Below, in pieces: positions 38,061 through 46,884 of a stretch of 63,651 nucleotides of DNA. The position numbers and the translations under genes were made by a program. Under the pieces are notes generated by a model. That model was not told where the DNA came from. It worked only from the letters and a program-made list of their open reading frames with translations, and made no database searches. Each line of letters opens with the position of its first letter. Position 1 is the stretch's first letter. Where the stretch lies: contig CAMQXY010000004.1 of NCBI GenBank assembly GCA_947039005.1, positions 1 through 63,651 on the forward strand. Reading direction: 5' to 3'. The stretch is from an uncultured Photobacterium sp. (GTDB lineage: Bacteria; Pseudomonadota; Gammaproteobacteria; Enterobacterales; Vibrionaceae).

Positions 38061-40364
38061 ATGAACAACAATAGTAGTACAAATAAAATGCGTGCTCTCG
38101 TTATCGAGCACCAAAACATTACTCCAAACAGCTTTGCAGACCGTGCAACTAAGTCGCTTATCGCTGAACTACAAAACCGTACTATCGAAATCATCACTGC
38201 AACTTCTTACGAAGATGCACGTGCGGTTATTCTGTCTACTCAAATTGACAGCCTAGTATTAGCACTTGAAAAAACTGAAGAGCAAATCGTTAATTCTAAC
38301 GAAGAAGTTGATTTGTTAGCAGCACTACAAGCACGTCAATCTGAAGTGCCAGTATTTCTACTAGCAGAACGTGCTCGTACTTCTATTCTTAACAACCGCC
38401 AGTTAATGGAACGTGTTGATGAGTGTTACTCAGTACTAGAAGACACTGCTGATTTCGTTGCTGGCCGTATCGTTGCTTCAATGCGTCGTTACCGTGCACA
38501 AGTGCTTCCACCGTTCATGAAAGCGATGATGCACTACAACGATATCCATGAGTATTCATGGTCTGCTCCAGGTCACCAAGGTGGTATCGGTTTTACTAAG
38601 ACACCTGCTGGTAACCAATTCTTCGAATTCTTCGGCGAAAACTTGTTCCGTACCGATATGGGTATCGAGCGTGCTGCACTAGGTTCATTACTTGACCACA
38701 GTGGCGCATTTAAAGATTCAGAAGTTGAAGCAGCTAAGATCTTCGGTGCTCATCAGTCTTACTCTGGTATCGTAGGTACGTCTGGTTCAAACCGTACTAT
38801 CATGCAAGCATGTATGAAAGATGACGACATCGCTATTTGTGACCGTAACTGTCACAAATCAATTGAACAAGGTCTGATCCTAACAGGCGCTCGTCCAATC
38901 TACATGGTTCCTAGCCGTAACTGCTACGGTATCATCGGTCCAATCAGCAAAGTTCAAATGAGCAAAGAAGGCATTGCGCTTAAAGCGAAAAATGCTGGTA
39001 TTCCTTTCAACGCTGATGAGAAAAAAGCAAGCTACGCTGTAGTAACTAACTGTACTTACGACGGTTTATGTTACCACTCAGAAGTGACTGAAGCGCTACT
39101 AGGCGAAAGCTCTAGCCGTATTCACATGGACGAAGCTTGGTTTGGTTACGCACGTTTTAACCCTATCTACAAGGGTCACTTCGCAATGCGTGGCGATGCT
39201 AAAGACCATACTGGTCCAACAGTATTTGCAACTCACTCAACGCACAAGTTATTGAATGCCTTGTCTCAAGCATCATACATTCACGTACGTAACGGTGAAA
39301 ACGCGATTAACTTCGATCGTTTCAACCAAGCTTACATGATGCACACTTCAACATCACCACTATACGCAATCTGTGCGTCTAACGATGTTGCTGCGAACAT
39401 GATGAAAGGCGAAAGTGGTCTGTCGCTAACTAACGAAGTGAACCGCGAAGCGATCATCTTCCGTCAGAACATGCGTCAACTATTCAACGATTACACGGCT
39501 GAAAACGATTGGTTCTTCAAGCCTTGGAACGCTGAAACTGTTACAGAAATGAACGGCGACAAAGTTAAGTTTGAAGATGCTTCTGTTGAGTCACTAATGA
39601 CTATCCAACAGAACTGGAAACTGACTCCTGGCGACAAGTGGCACGGCTTTGACGAAATCGACAATGACTGGTGTATGCTTGATCCAATCAAAGTTAGCTT
39701 GCTAACTCCGGGTCTTGACGACAACGGTAACTTCCTAGAAACAGGTGTTCCAGCAGCACTTGTAACAGCATACCTAGGTCGTTTCGGTATCGTACCAACA
39801 CGTACAACTGACTTCCAAGTAATGTTCCTATTCTCAATGGGTATTACTAAAGGTAAGCGTGACACCTTGATCAACACATTGTTGTCATTCAAGCGTCACT
39901 ACGATGCAAACGCAGATATCGAAACATTACTGCCTGAGCTAGTAGCTTCTGCTCCAGAAGTTTACCGCGGTCTTGGTCTTAAAGATCTTGGTAACAAGAT
40001 GTTTGAATACCTAGTACGTCATAACCCAAGCCAAGTTCTGAACCACGCTTACTCAAGCCTTCCAGTAATGGAAGTGAAACCACGTACTGCTTACCAGTTC
40101 GTAGTGTCTGATGACGTTGAGTTAGTAGCTTCTGATAAGCTTGTTGGTCGCGTTGCAGCGAACTCTGTTATCCCTTACCCACCAGGCATCCCAATGCTTA
40201 TGGGTGGCGAAAACTTCGGTGATGATACAAGTCCTCAAATCCAGTACTTGAAAGCACTAGAAGCATGGGATGCTGAATTCCCTGGTTTCGAACACGAAAC
40301 TGAAGGCGCAGAAATCGAAGACGGTAAATACCACGTTCTTTGTATTAAAAAAGAAGCACTATAA
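38061..40364 (+). CDS. adiA: Biodegradative arginine decarboxylase AdiA, copy 2
   Basis: Protein identical to the copy at 33491 over all 767 residues, with PLP lysine K396 and no nucleotide difference seen. It is followed by its own, different terminator. Two identical decarboxylase genes would raise enzyme dose, and since AdiA is a decamer of dimers the products will mix freely. Confidence 0.97.
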   Translation: MNNNSSTNKMRALVIEHQNITPNSFADRATKSLIAELQNRTIEIITATSYEDARAVILSTQIDSLVLALEKTEEQIVNSNEEVDLLAALQARQSEVPVFLLAERARTSILNNRQLMERVDECYSVLEDTADFVAGRIVASMRRYRAQVLPPFMKAMMHYNDIHEYSWSAPGHQGGIGFTKTPAGNQFFEFFGENLFRTDMGIERAALGSLLDHSGAFKDSEVEAAKIFGAHQSYSGIVGTSGSNRTIMQACMKDDDIAICDRNCHKSIEQGLILTGARPIYMVPSRNCYGIIGPISKVQMSKEGIALKAKNAGIPFNADEKKASYAVVTNCTYDGLCYHSEVTEALLGESSSRIHMDEAWFGYARFNPIYKGHFAMRGDAKDHTGPTVFATHSTHKLLNALSQASYIHVRNGENAINFDRFNQAYMMHTSTSPLYAICASNDVAANMMKGESGLSLTNEVNREAIIFRQNMRQLFNDYTAENDWFFKPWNAETVTEMNGDKVKFEDASVESLMTIQQNWKLTPGDKWHGFDEIDNDWCMLDPIKVSLLTPGLDDNGNFLETGVPAALVTAYLGRFGIVPTRTTDFQVMFLFSMGITKGKRDTLINTLLSFKRHYDANADIETLLPELVASAPEVYRGLGLKDLGNKMFEYLVRHNPSQVLNHAYSSLPVMEVKPRTAYQFVVSDDVELVASDKLVGRVAANSVIPYPPGIPMLMGGENFGDDTSPQIQYLKALEAWDAEFPGFEHETEGAEIEDGKYHVLCIKKEAL

Positions 40365-40395
40365 TCGCTTAACGCGATAATATGACAGTCTTACG

Positions 40396-40426
40396 AATCC
40401 CCGCTCTTTGAGTGGGGATTTTTTTT
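40396..40426 (+). terminator. Terminator of adiA copy 2
   Basis: Stem AATCCCCGCTC/GAGTGGGGATT (one G-T pair) with a TTT loop, followed by a T run. Differs in sequence from the copy 1 terminator. Confidence 0.9.
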
Positions 40427-40945
40427 GCTTACAAATAATACCCACACGACGTTTATAATCTGATGAGTCTTACCTCATCATTACTTACGCTCCACAAGCT
40501 AACACTGTCTGCCCGACAGCTTTTATATTCCGTGTCCATTTAGGTCGCGGTCTAGCTCACCAGAGCACTCAGACACGAGCATTTGCGGATCTGTAACAAT
40601 AAGGAATCGATAGATTAAGATCGTGCTGTAAATATGACTTACTAAATTAATGTAATGAGTATAACCGCAGGGATAGATTTACGTTGTAATGCAGGAATTA
40701 AAACATCGAAGAGAAAAGCTACAGTAAAGGTGAAGCAGGTAATGAATGGTCTTTATTGCTGCTTCCTTGCAGCTTTATTTTTTTTAGATCTATCTACACG
40801 TCTGATAGTCAGTGTTAACTTAATTAAGAAATTAACCTTAAAATAATACTCAACAAGGCTGAACCTAAACTTACATCAGGCACAAACAACAGATATAAAA
40901 AATGCCGGCCTTAGCCAGCATTTTATACTTATCTAAACGATAAAC
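40427..40945. other. Structured intergenic region after adiA copy 2
   Basis: About 520 bases with no convincing gene. It holds several inverted repeats: GATGAG/CTCATC (40462-40479), CTGTC/GACAG (40505-40519) followed by CTTTTATATT, and a longer CGTGTC/GACACG pair near 40530-40575 enclosing GCTC/GAGC. A GCTGC/GCAGC hairpin with a T-rich tail lies at 40758-40785. A TATAAT lies at 40454. A small RNA is possible; a degenerate mobile element is another reading. I cannot decide. Confidence 0.4.
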
Positions 40946-41161
40946 TTATAGCGCGATAACATTCGCTGCTTGCAGACCTTTTTGGCCTTGCTCAACGTCA
41001 AATGATACTTTTTGGCCTTCAGCCAATGTTTTGAAGCCTTCTGAAGCGATAGCACGGAAGTGAACGAATACGTCAGCACCGCCGTTGTCTTGAGTTAAAA
41101 AACCAAAACCTTTCTCTTCGTTAAACCACTTAACTGTACCCATTGTTTTTGATAATGACAT
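40946..41161 (-). CDS. Cold-shock protein (CspA family), copy A
   Basis: Single cold-shock domain of 71 residues that binds single-stranded RNA/DNA. RNP1 'KGFGFLTQ' and RNP2 'VFVHF' are intact. AAGGA lies 7 bases before the ATG at 41161. It differs from the neighbouring cold-shock gene at 41933 by an N-terminal extension ('[10 protein letters not shown]') and a few substitutions, so the two are paralogues. Which Csp subtype cannot be told. Confidence 0.93.
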   Translation of the reverse strand: MSLSKTMGTVKWFNEEKGFGFLTQDNGGADVFVHFRAIASEGFKTLAEGQKVSFDVEQGQKGLQAANVIAL

Positions 41162-41373
41162 TTGGTGTTCCTTAATTTAAATCTGATTGAACTATCGCGT
41201 AGTGCAATAATTTGAAATGATAATATTTACAAGTAACAATACGAGCATCATCATTATAATAATACCGAATTATTATAATGTGTCGTTAATACTTATAGAG
41301 TAATTAAATAATGTCATTTGGCGAGAATAAGACATTTAATTAAAATCATTTCTTAATTAAATCCCCTGAGGTA

Positions 41374-41583
41374 CTAATAAGAAATGTAGAAATTACCAAT
41401 CACTTTATTACTGCTATTAGTTATATTGCCTTCGGCAGTTTTTTCACAATAACTAAATGATATATCTAGGTTATCAACATTACCGTTAATAAGAATATGA
41501 CGTTTTAATACATCGCTATTTAACTGGTGAATATTGGCAGTCCAAGCACGTTGATCTTTTACTAAGTTAAAATTTACTATCAT
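41374..41583 (-). CDS. Hypothetical 69-residue protein
   Basis: I do not recognise this protein ('MIVNFNLVKDQRAWTANIHQ...'), which looks soluble and beta-rich without membrane segments. AGAGG precedes the ATG, and the start overlaps the stop of a 31-codon ORF by 4 bases (ATGA), so the two are probably co-translated. It lies between two cold-shock genes in the same direction. Confidence 0.65.
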   Translation of the reverse strand: MIVNFNLVKDQRAWTANIHQLNSDVLKRHILINGNVDNLDISFSYCEKTAEGNITNSSNKVIGNFYISY

Positions 41584-41675
41584 TGTTTAACCTCTTGGTT
41601 TTCATTTGAATTTATAGGGCTTTCTGGACGAGTTTGTTGGAACCAAAACCGCTTACGGCCTAGTGAACGAGACAT
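41580..41675 (-). CDS. 31-residue small ORF coupled to the next gene
   Basis: Reads 'MSRSLGRKRFWFQQTRPESP' then 'INSNENQEVKQ' and stop. GAGGA lies 7 bases before the ATG and the TGA stop overlaps the ATG of the 69-residue gene. The N-terminal third is strongly basic and aromatic, suggestive of nucleic-acid or ribosome contact or of a regulatory leader peptide. No family recognised. Confidence 0.5.
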   Translation of the reverse strand: MSRSLGRKRFWFQQTRPESPINSNENQEVKQ

Positions 41676-41932
41676 AAGTATCCTCAATTATTTATTCGTA
41701 ATAAAAATATTAAGACGATAAAATTCATCTAAATCTTTTATACGGATTAAGTATTAAAATGCTATTTATAATAATGTAACGAAGTAAATAAGGAACGTAA
41801 CGACAGATGCAGATGCAGATGTTGGAAGTGTTTTATATTTCGATGATATTGTATAAATAATTTTTTAGTTAAAGTGCGTGTTATTAAAAGTGACGCAAAC
41901 AGTACTACGACCATTTGCGTCGACTTAAAATA

Positions 41933-42139
41933 TTATAAAGCTACAACGTTTGCAGCTTGAAGACCTTTTTGGCCTTGCTCTACTTCAAAAGACACTTTTT
42001 GGCCTTCAGCAAGAGTTTTGAAACCTTCAGAAGCGATTGCACGGAAATGAACGAATACGTCAGCACCGCCATTGTCTTGAGTAATGAAACCGAAACCTTT
42101 CTCTTCGTTGAACCACTTAACGATACCAGTAGTAGACAT
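41933..42139 (-). CDS. Cold-shock protein (CspA family), copy B
   Basis: Cold-shock domain protein of 68 residues from the ATG at 42139, which has AAGGGA at 8 bases; a longer in-frame start at 42169 would run through that site. RNP1 'KGFGFITQ' and RNP2 'VFVHF' are present. Acts as an RNA chaperone at low temperature (family knowledge). Nearly the same protein as at 40946. Confidence 0.93.
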
Positions 42140-42519
42140 AATGTGTCCCTTAATTTGATTAAAATTCATAAAGATTTATCGTGATTAAATCACAATGCGC
42201 TGAAAGCTTGAATTATTGAATGTGACTATGAAGCTAAGGGAAACACTAAGGAATGCAACAATAACGAAGATATTCTGAGGGTTTTTCTTTTACTTGACGT
42301 TTTCATTAATAACTCCGAACAACAGAGCGACATCATTATTATGTGGTTAGCCATTATTGTAAAGATTTATTTTTCAATAAAAACCAAAATAAAACATAAC
42401 ACCATGATATTACTTGAAAAGATTTTACAACCCCTCAAGTAATATCGACAAAAAAACACCATTTTGGATGAAATTTGAAGCTTCTAAAGACTTACAAAAT
42501 CAAATTTAACGCTTGAAAA
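42140..42519. other. Region upstream of cold-shock gene B
   Basis: 380 bases without a gene, presumably the promoter and long 5' leader usual for cold-shock genes. It contains a perfect 12-base inverted repeat GATATTACTTGA/TCAAGTAATATC with a 17-base spacer at 42406-42446. That repeat is nearest the 3' end of the YhiN-type gene but has no T run on that side, so it may be a protein-binding site or a transcript-end hairpin. Confidence 0.5.
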
Positions 42520-43707
42520 TCACACATTTTGACCAGCAACATAGCCTGAACTCCACGCCCATTGGAAGTTATAACCGCCAAGCCAACCGCTGACATCCAT
42601 CACTTCACCAGCAAAAAACAGCCCCTTAATTTTTTTAGACTCCATGGTTTTAGATGATAATTCATCAGTATCAACCCCACCCAACGTCACTTCAGCTGTG
42701 CGGTAGCCTTCGGTGCCATTCGGCGCAATGTTCCATTGATGGAAATAGGTTCCTAGCTGCTCAAATTCTTTATGGTTAAGTTGCTTTAACGGTTTATCGG
42801 TAATGTCACCACGGGTGATTAAGACTTCAATTAAACGCTTAGGTAACAAGCGCGATAAGGTATTTTTTAAGCTCTGATTTGGGTGCTGTTCACGTAATTC
42901 AATTAACGTTTCCGCCAAATTCAGCATCGGTAATAAATCAATACTTACTTTCTGTCCCGGCAACCAATAAGATGAAATTTGCAAAACCACAGGGCCCGAT
43001 AAGCCACGGTGAGTAAATAATAAATTTTCTTTGAAACTGGTGCCATCTTCGGTCGTTATCACCGTAGGAACAGCAATACCCGATAATTCTTCGAAAGTAT
43101 CTTTATCTTGTTGATGCAGTGTAAATGGCACTAAACCTGCGGTGGTTGGCACCATTTTCAAACCAAACTGCTGTGCTAATTGATAACCAAACGGAGTCGC
43201 ACCCAATTTCGGCATCGATAACCCACCCGTTGCAACCACCAGCGATTCACAGCTAATCGTTTCACCATTAACACTCAAACTAAACCCGGTCTCTAATTGG
43301 GTAATAGCACTAATATCGGTTTGGTAACGTAAACTGATATTGGGCAAATCACATTCTGCCACCAACATTTTGACAATGTCTTTCGCGGAATCAACACAAA
43401 ACAACTGCCCATGATCACGCTCTTCATAGTCAATTTCATGCTGGCATACTAAGCCGATAAAATCCCATTGGCTGTATTGCGACAACGCTGATTTAACAAA
43501 ATGGGGATTACGACAAACATAATTATTAGCAGCGACATCATTGTTAGTGAAATTACAACGACCACCACCTGAGATTAAAATTTTACGGCCAGGTTTTTTG
43601 CCGTGATCAAGTACTAACACTGAGCGTCCACGTTTTCCTGCGGTGGCAGCACACATTAAGCCTGCCGCGCCTGCACCAATAATTACTACATCATATTTGT
43701 TTGCCAT
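42520..43707 (-). CDS. YhiN/HI0933-type FAD-dependent flavoprotein
   Basis: Predicted FAD/NAD(P)-binding oxidoreductase of 395 residues with unknown substrate. The N-terminal dinucleotide motif is 'VVIIGAGAAGLMCA', followed by 'GRKILISGGGRCNFTN', the hallmark of the HI0933/YhiN family; 'FFAGEVMDVSGWLGGYNFQWAW' is near the C terminus. The start at 43707 aligns with the family; a TTG at 43716 lies nearer the AAGG site and cannot be excluded. Single gene. Confidence 0.9.
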   Translation of the reverse strand: MANKYDVVIIGAGAAGLMCAATAGKRGRSVLVLDHGKKPGRKILISGGGRCNFTNNDVAANNYVCRNPHFVKSALSQYSQWDFIGLVCQHEIDYEERDHGQLFCVDSAKDIVKMLVAECDLPNISLRYQTDISAITQLETGFSLSVNGETISCESLVVATGGLSMPKLGATPFGYQLAQQFGLKMVPTTAGLVPFTLHQQDKDTFEELSGIAVPTVITTEDGTSFKENLLFTHRGLSGPVVLQISSYWLPGQKVSIDLLPMLNLAETLIELREQHPNQSLKNTLSRLLPKRLIEVLITRGDITDKPLKQLNHKEFEQLGTYFHQWNIAPNGTEGYRTAEVTLGGVDTDELSSKTMESKKIKGLFFAGEVMDVSGWLGGYNFQWAWSSGYVAGQNV

Positions 43708-43743
43708 GGATTTCAATCAGCCTTAAATGTCACTAAATAAACG

Positions 43744-43774
43744 CAAAAAGGATGCTAACGATTAGCATCCTTTT
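43744..43774. terminator. Terminator between MscS gene and flavoprotein gene
   Basis: Perfect 14-base stem AAAAAGGATGCTAA/TTAGCATCCTTTTT with a CGA loop; ends transcription of the mechanosensitive channel gene. Confidence 0.9.
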
Positions 43775-43853
43775 TCTATTGTTGTGGCTATTTTACCTGC
43801 CTCTTAGTCCAATACCAACCGCTATCCAATCACGGTGATTTATTCGATTAAAA

Positions 43854-44963
43854 TCAAGCTTGTTGACGACTCTCGATTGCCGTTAATGCTGTGATTGCCG
43901 CAGTTGGCATCTCTAAGGTGGTAGTTGGGAACGCAAAATCAGCGCCACGGGCATGCACAATCGCGACAATTTGCAGCATTACATCTTGCTGCACCGCTTT
44001 GTATTTGACCCAATCAACGGTTTTGGTAAAGGTATACACCAATATATTCAATGACGATGGTCCATAAGTATCAAAACTCACAATCAAGGTTTGGCGCGTT
44101 TCAATATCAGCATGATTTTGGAGCATGGCTTTAATATCATCGACCACCAACCCCACCACTGCTGCATCGCAATAACGCAAACCGACACTTTGTTTAATGC
44201 GTCGATTCTGCATCCGTGAAGCATTCTCAACCACCACCGAACTGAAGACCGAATTAGGTACATATAGTGGACGCTTATCAAAAGTACGGATCACTGTCAT
44301 TCGAAAACCAATGCGTTCAATAGTGCCTTCTATTTGACGATCTGGGCTCCGAATCCAATCACCCACTTTAAAAGGGCGATCAAAATAAATCATCATGCCA
44401 CCAAAGAAGTTCGCCAGTAAATCCTTGGCAGCCATACCGACCACTAAACCACCGACGCCACCAAAGGTCAGTAACCCCGACAAACTCAAGCCGAAATTCT
44501 GCATCACAATTAAACTGCTCAGTACCATTACCAGTAAGCGCAATATTTTTGAAATAGCAGTAACCGTGGTGGCATCACGATGGGGACGATTATCTAATAT
44601 GGTCTGTTCCATATTGGTGATTAACCGCATCACGATCCAAATAAATATCCCAATCAATAATAAATGGCGTAATACAGCCAAAAAACCACTGGAATAAGTT
44701 GTCACGTTATCGAGCATTATCCCTAATGCCATCAACCCCGGCCATACCCAAATACATAACGAAACAGGGGCTCGAACAGCATCAATTAAGGCATCATCCC
44801 AAATCAACTGTGTTTTACTCGCCACGGTCGCTAAACGGCGTGAGAGTAATATCCACCCACCCCACAGTAACGCACTCAACAGTAGCAATAAGCCAATGTT
44901 ATATATCCAATTAACGGACGCACCTTTTTCAAGTGATGCCCACCAAAGTAAAAATTGATCCAT
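43854..44963 (-). CDS. MscS-family mechanosensitive channel (YnaI-like)
   Basis: Inner-membrane channel subunit of 369 residues that opens under membrane tension during osmotic downshock. Four to five N-terminal helices precede the pore/beta region 'GGVGGLVVGMAAKDLLANFFGG', 'DRPFKVGDWI', 'EGTIERIGFRMTVIRTFD' and 'VPNSVFSSVVVENASRM', followed by the cytosolic cage domain. Length and helix number fit the YnaI/YbdG branch rather than short MscS (286 residues). Confidence 0.9.
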   Translation of the reverse strand: MDQFLLWWASLEKGASVNWIYNIGLLLLLSALLWGGWILLSRRLATVASKTQLIWDDALIDAVRAPVSLCIWVWPGLMALGIMLDNVTTYSSGFLAVLRHLLLIGIFIWIVMRLITNMEQTILDNRPHRDATTVTAISKILRLLVMVLSSLIVMQNFGLSLSGLLTFGGVGGLVVGMAAKDLLANFFGGMMIYFDRPFKVGDWIRSPDRQIEGTIERIGFRMTVIRTFDKRPLYVPNSVFSSVVVENASRMQNRRIKQSVGLRYCDAAVVGLVVDDIKAMLQNHADIETRQTLIVSFDTYGPSSLNILVYTFTKTVDWVKYKAVQQDVMLQIVAIVHARGADFAFPTTTLEMPTAAITALTAIESRQQA

Positions 44964-45085
44964 AGCGACTTAGTTTCCGATACTGAATAGGTAGAAATGA
45001 GGTGTCATTGATAACTAATTGATAACTAATTGATGAGTTGTTGTTATATCAAGACCAATGATATAACACTGAGCGAGGATACAGC

Positions 45086-45113
45086 AAAGAAAGTGTCACC
45101 AGAGCAGTGACAC
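45086..45113 (-). terminator. Terminator downstream of uspB
   Basis: Seven-base stem GTGTCAC/GTGACAC (45093-45113) followed on the minus strand by TTTCTTT. Confidence 0.75.
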
Positions 45114-45132
45114 CTCAGAAAGAGATGTGAGA

Positions 45133-45471
45133 TTAGAGTCCGAGGAAAGCCACAGCAAAAATAGCCACAAAAAAAGTGATCATAAACGTACTTGCCAATA
45201 CAAATAGTTTACGAACTTTCATGCACTTAGCCATGAAGAGTGGATCGTGATGTTTTTTATACTGTTGGCTACGGATGTAATGAAATAAGCGGAACTGTTT
45301 ACTAACATTGCCTTGAGATGAAAAGAAACCACGTCCATCTACCTGTTGGTATAATAGCGGATCACAATCTCGCATTACTATTAATAAAGAACGTAATGTA
45401 CTGATATATCTACAAGTATTAACAGTTGCTACCAAAAAAATCGCAACCAAAAGTGCATCACCACTGATCAT
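45133..45471 (-). CDS. uspB: Universal stress protein B
   Basis: Two-helix inner-membrane protein of 112 residues (E. coli UspB 111), an RpoS-linked stress protein needed for ethanol tolerance in stationary phase. 'RDCDPLLYQQVDGRGFFSSQG' matches the E. coli segment 'RNCDPLLYQYVDGGGFF' closely. Helices lie at residues about 5-22 and 88-110. It stands next to ftnA and uspA, the vibrio version of the uspB/uspA pair. Confidence 0.93.
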   Translation of the reverse strand: MISGDALLVAIFLVATVNTCRYISTLRSLLIVMRDCDPLLYQQVDGRGFFSSQGNVSKQFRLFHYIRSQQYKKHHDPLFMAKCMKVRKLFVLASTFMITFFVAIFAVAFLGL

Positions 45472-45507
45472 AGTTATCCCCTCTTATATATCACGGGCTT
45501 ACAGGGA

Positions 45508-45537
45508 TAAAAGGGGCAGTGTATTATCACTTCCCCC
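45508..45537 (-). terminator. Terminator downstream of ftnA
   Basis: Imperfect stem GGGGCAGTG/CACTTCCCC (one mismatch) followed on the minus strand by TTTTAT. Confidence 0.75.
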
Positions 45538-45547
45538 CTGAATCACT

Positions 45548-46078
45548 TTAAGCTTGTGAATCCATTACTGATGTTGGTGCTGACTCACCTTTAGCCATCG
45601 CGGCTAAGTCTTTATCAATAAAGAATAGCGCTTTACCATCTTCACCAACTAATTCAATTTTATCTAAAATGCCTTTGAATAATTTTTCTTCTTCGTGTTG
45701 CTCTGACACATACCACTGTAAGAAATTAAAGGTTGAATAATCTTGAGCAGAAAATGCAACATGGGCGAGTTCATTAATTTTCTTAGTGATCAGTTGCTCG
45801 TGCTCGTAGGTTTCGCGGAACACAGCCCCTAAAGAAGCAAACTCATGCTTAGGCGCTTCAATGGTGCCTAAAATAGGCAACGCGCCCGTTTCACTCACAT
45901 AAGTAAACAAACGTTGCATATGTTGCATTTCTTCAGCAGCATGTACACGTAAGAACGCCGCAGCACCTTCAAAACCTTTATCTTCACACCATGCACTCAT
46001 TTGCAGATATAAATTTGAAGAAAAGAACTCTAAATTAATTTGCTCGTTAAGATTTTCAACCATTGCCTTGGCTAACAT
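45548..46078 (-). CDS. ftnA: Non-heme ferritin FtnA
   Basis: 24-mer iron-storage protein, 176 residues. Ferroxidase residues can be read in '[11 protein letters not shown]'-type helix A (Glu), '[13 protein letters not shown]' (Glu-Glu..His) and '[12 protein letters not shown]'. It oxidises Fe(II) and stores it as ferrihydrite. Lies between uspB and the divergent uspA, so iron storage and stationary-phase stress genes sit together. Confidence 0.93.
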   Translation of the reverse strand: MLAKAMVENLNEQINLEFFSSNLYLQMSAWCEDKGFEGAAAFLRVHAAEEMQHMQRLFTYVSETGALPILGTIEAPKHEFASLGAVFRETYEHEQLITKKINELAHVAFSAQDYSTFNFLQWYVSEQHEEEKLFKGILDKIELVGEDGKALFFIDKDLAAMAKGESAPTSVMDSQA

Positions 46079-46333
46079 TGCACGACTCCTGTTTGTTTAA
46101 GTGTAATCAAGACATTGTCACTGTGCATTGTTAAGAATGCAACAAATGAACAAAACGTCCTTATTAAAGGACACTACTGTTAGTATAAACCACTAAAATA
46201 ACAATAAAAATGAATCAACGATTACGGAAAATAATTAACCATTTCGTAACCTATAGATGCGACCTAATCGATATTTTTAAGTGTAGACCAGTGCTAACAT
46301 GGACTATTATTATATTGCCATGGAATGTAAGTG

Positions 46334-46756
46334 ATGGTTTATAAACATATTCTCGCTGCTATTGATCTTTCTGAAGACAGCGCCTATCTCGTCGATAAAG
46401 CAGCCAAACTAGCACAATCGTTGGATGCTAAACTATCACTGGTTCACATTGATGTAGATTATGCTGATCTCTACACTGGCTTAATTGATATTAATCTTGC
46501 TGAAATGCACGAACGTGCTGAAAGTGATGCTCAAAATAGATTACACGCACTTGCCAATAATGCTGGCTACCCTGTGGCACATACGTTAGTGGGTAGTGGC
46601 GATTTAAGTGACGAAATTTGTAACACTATCAAAGATCTCAATGTTGATCTGATTATTTGTGGTCATCATCAAGATTTTTGGAGCAAGATTTTATCTTCAA
46701 CCCGCCAGCTAATTAGTCGTACCCCAGTTGATTTATTAATGGTACCGCTAAAATAA
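46334..46756 (+). CDS. uspA: Universal stress protein A
   Basis: Cytosolic stress protein of 140 residues, collinear with E. coli UspA: 'YKHILAAIDLSEDS', 'SLVHIDVDYADLYTGLIDINL', 'GSGDLSDEI' and 'VDLIICGHHQDFWSK'. It lacks the GX2GX9G(S/T) ATP-binding loop of UspFG-type proteins, consistent with the non-nucleotide-binding UspA branch. The start at 46334 matches E. coli. A 10-base hairpin (46768-46794) follows the stop without a T run. Confidence 0.93.
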   Translation: MVYKHILAAIDLSEDSAYLVDKAAKLAQSLDAKLSLVHIDVDYADLYTGLIDINLAEMHERAESDAQNRLHALANNAGYPVAHTLVGSGDLSDEICNTIKDLNVDLIICGHHQDFWSKILSSTRQLISRTPVDLLMVPLK

Positions 46757-46884
46757 TACGATCCAATCAACAGCAGTTATGATGACTGCTGTTGATACTG
46801 ATAGCTCTGCTCCGCAATTATCATATTCCTCTCGCTGCAATTTAGTTACACTACGATTACCCTTTATCTACACCTTTTGTGACG

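Larger units (their letters stand above)
31953..40381 (+). repeat. Tandem direct repeat: two 3,859-base identical units
   Basis: Unit 1 is 31953-35811 and unit 2 is 36523-40381, offset 4,570. Reading line by line I found no mismatch, including the 218-base spacer. Identity starts within codon 5 of the copy 1 antiporter and ends 17 bases after the adiA stop; outside it the flanks are homologous but diverged. Exact identity should be confirmed by alignment. Confidence 0.93.

Noticed and set aside
31941..40381. Assembly artefact as explanation of the tandem operons
   Set aside because: Each copy has its own diverged leader, a distinct terminator and a 6-base coding difference, which a duplicated contig end would not show; long-read confirmation is still desirable.
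31953..40381. Composite transposon or insertion sequence as cause of the duplication
   Set aside because: No transposase, terminal inverted repeats or target-site duplications are visible around either unit.
40520..40600. tRNA-like stretch containing TAGCTCACCAGAGC
   Set aside because: The D-arm-like part is not followed by a proper anticodon arm or a GTTCRANYC T-arm, and no acceptor stem closes around it.
40655..40846. 63-codon plus-strand frame after adiA copy 2
   Set aside because: No ribosome site, composition like its AT-rich surroundings, and it runs through a terminator-like hairpin at 40758-40785.
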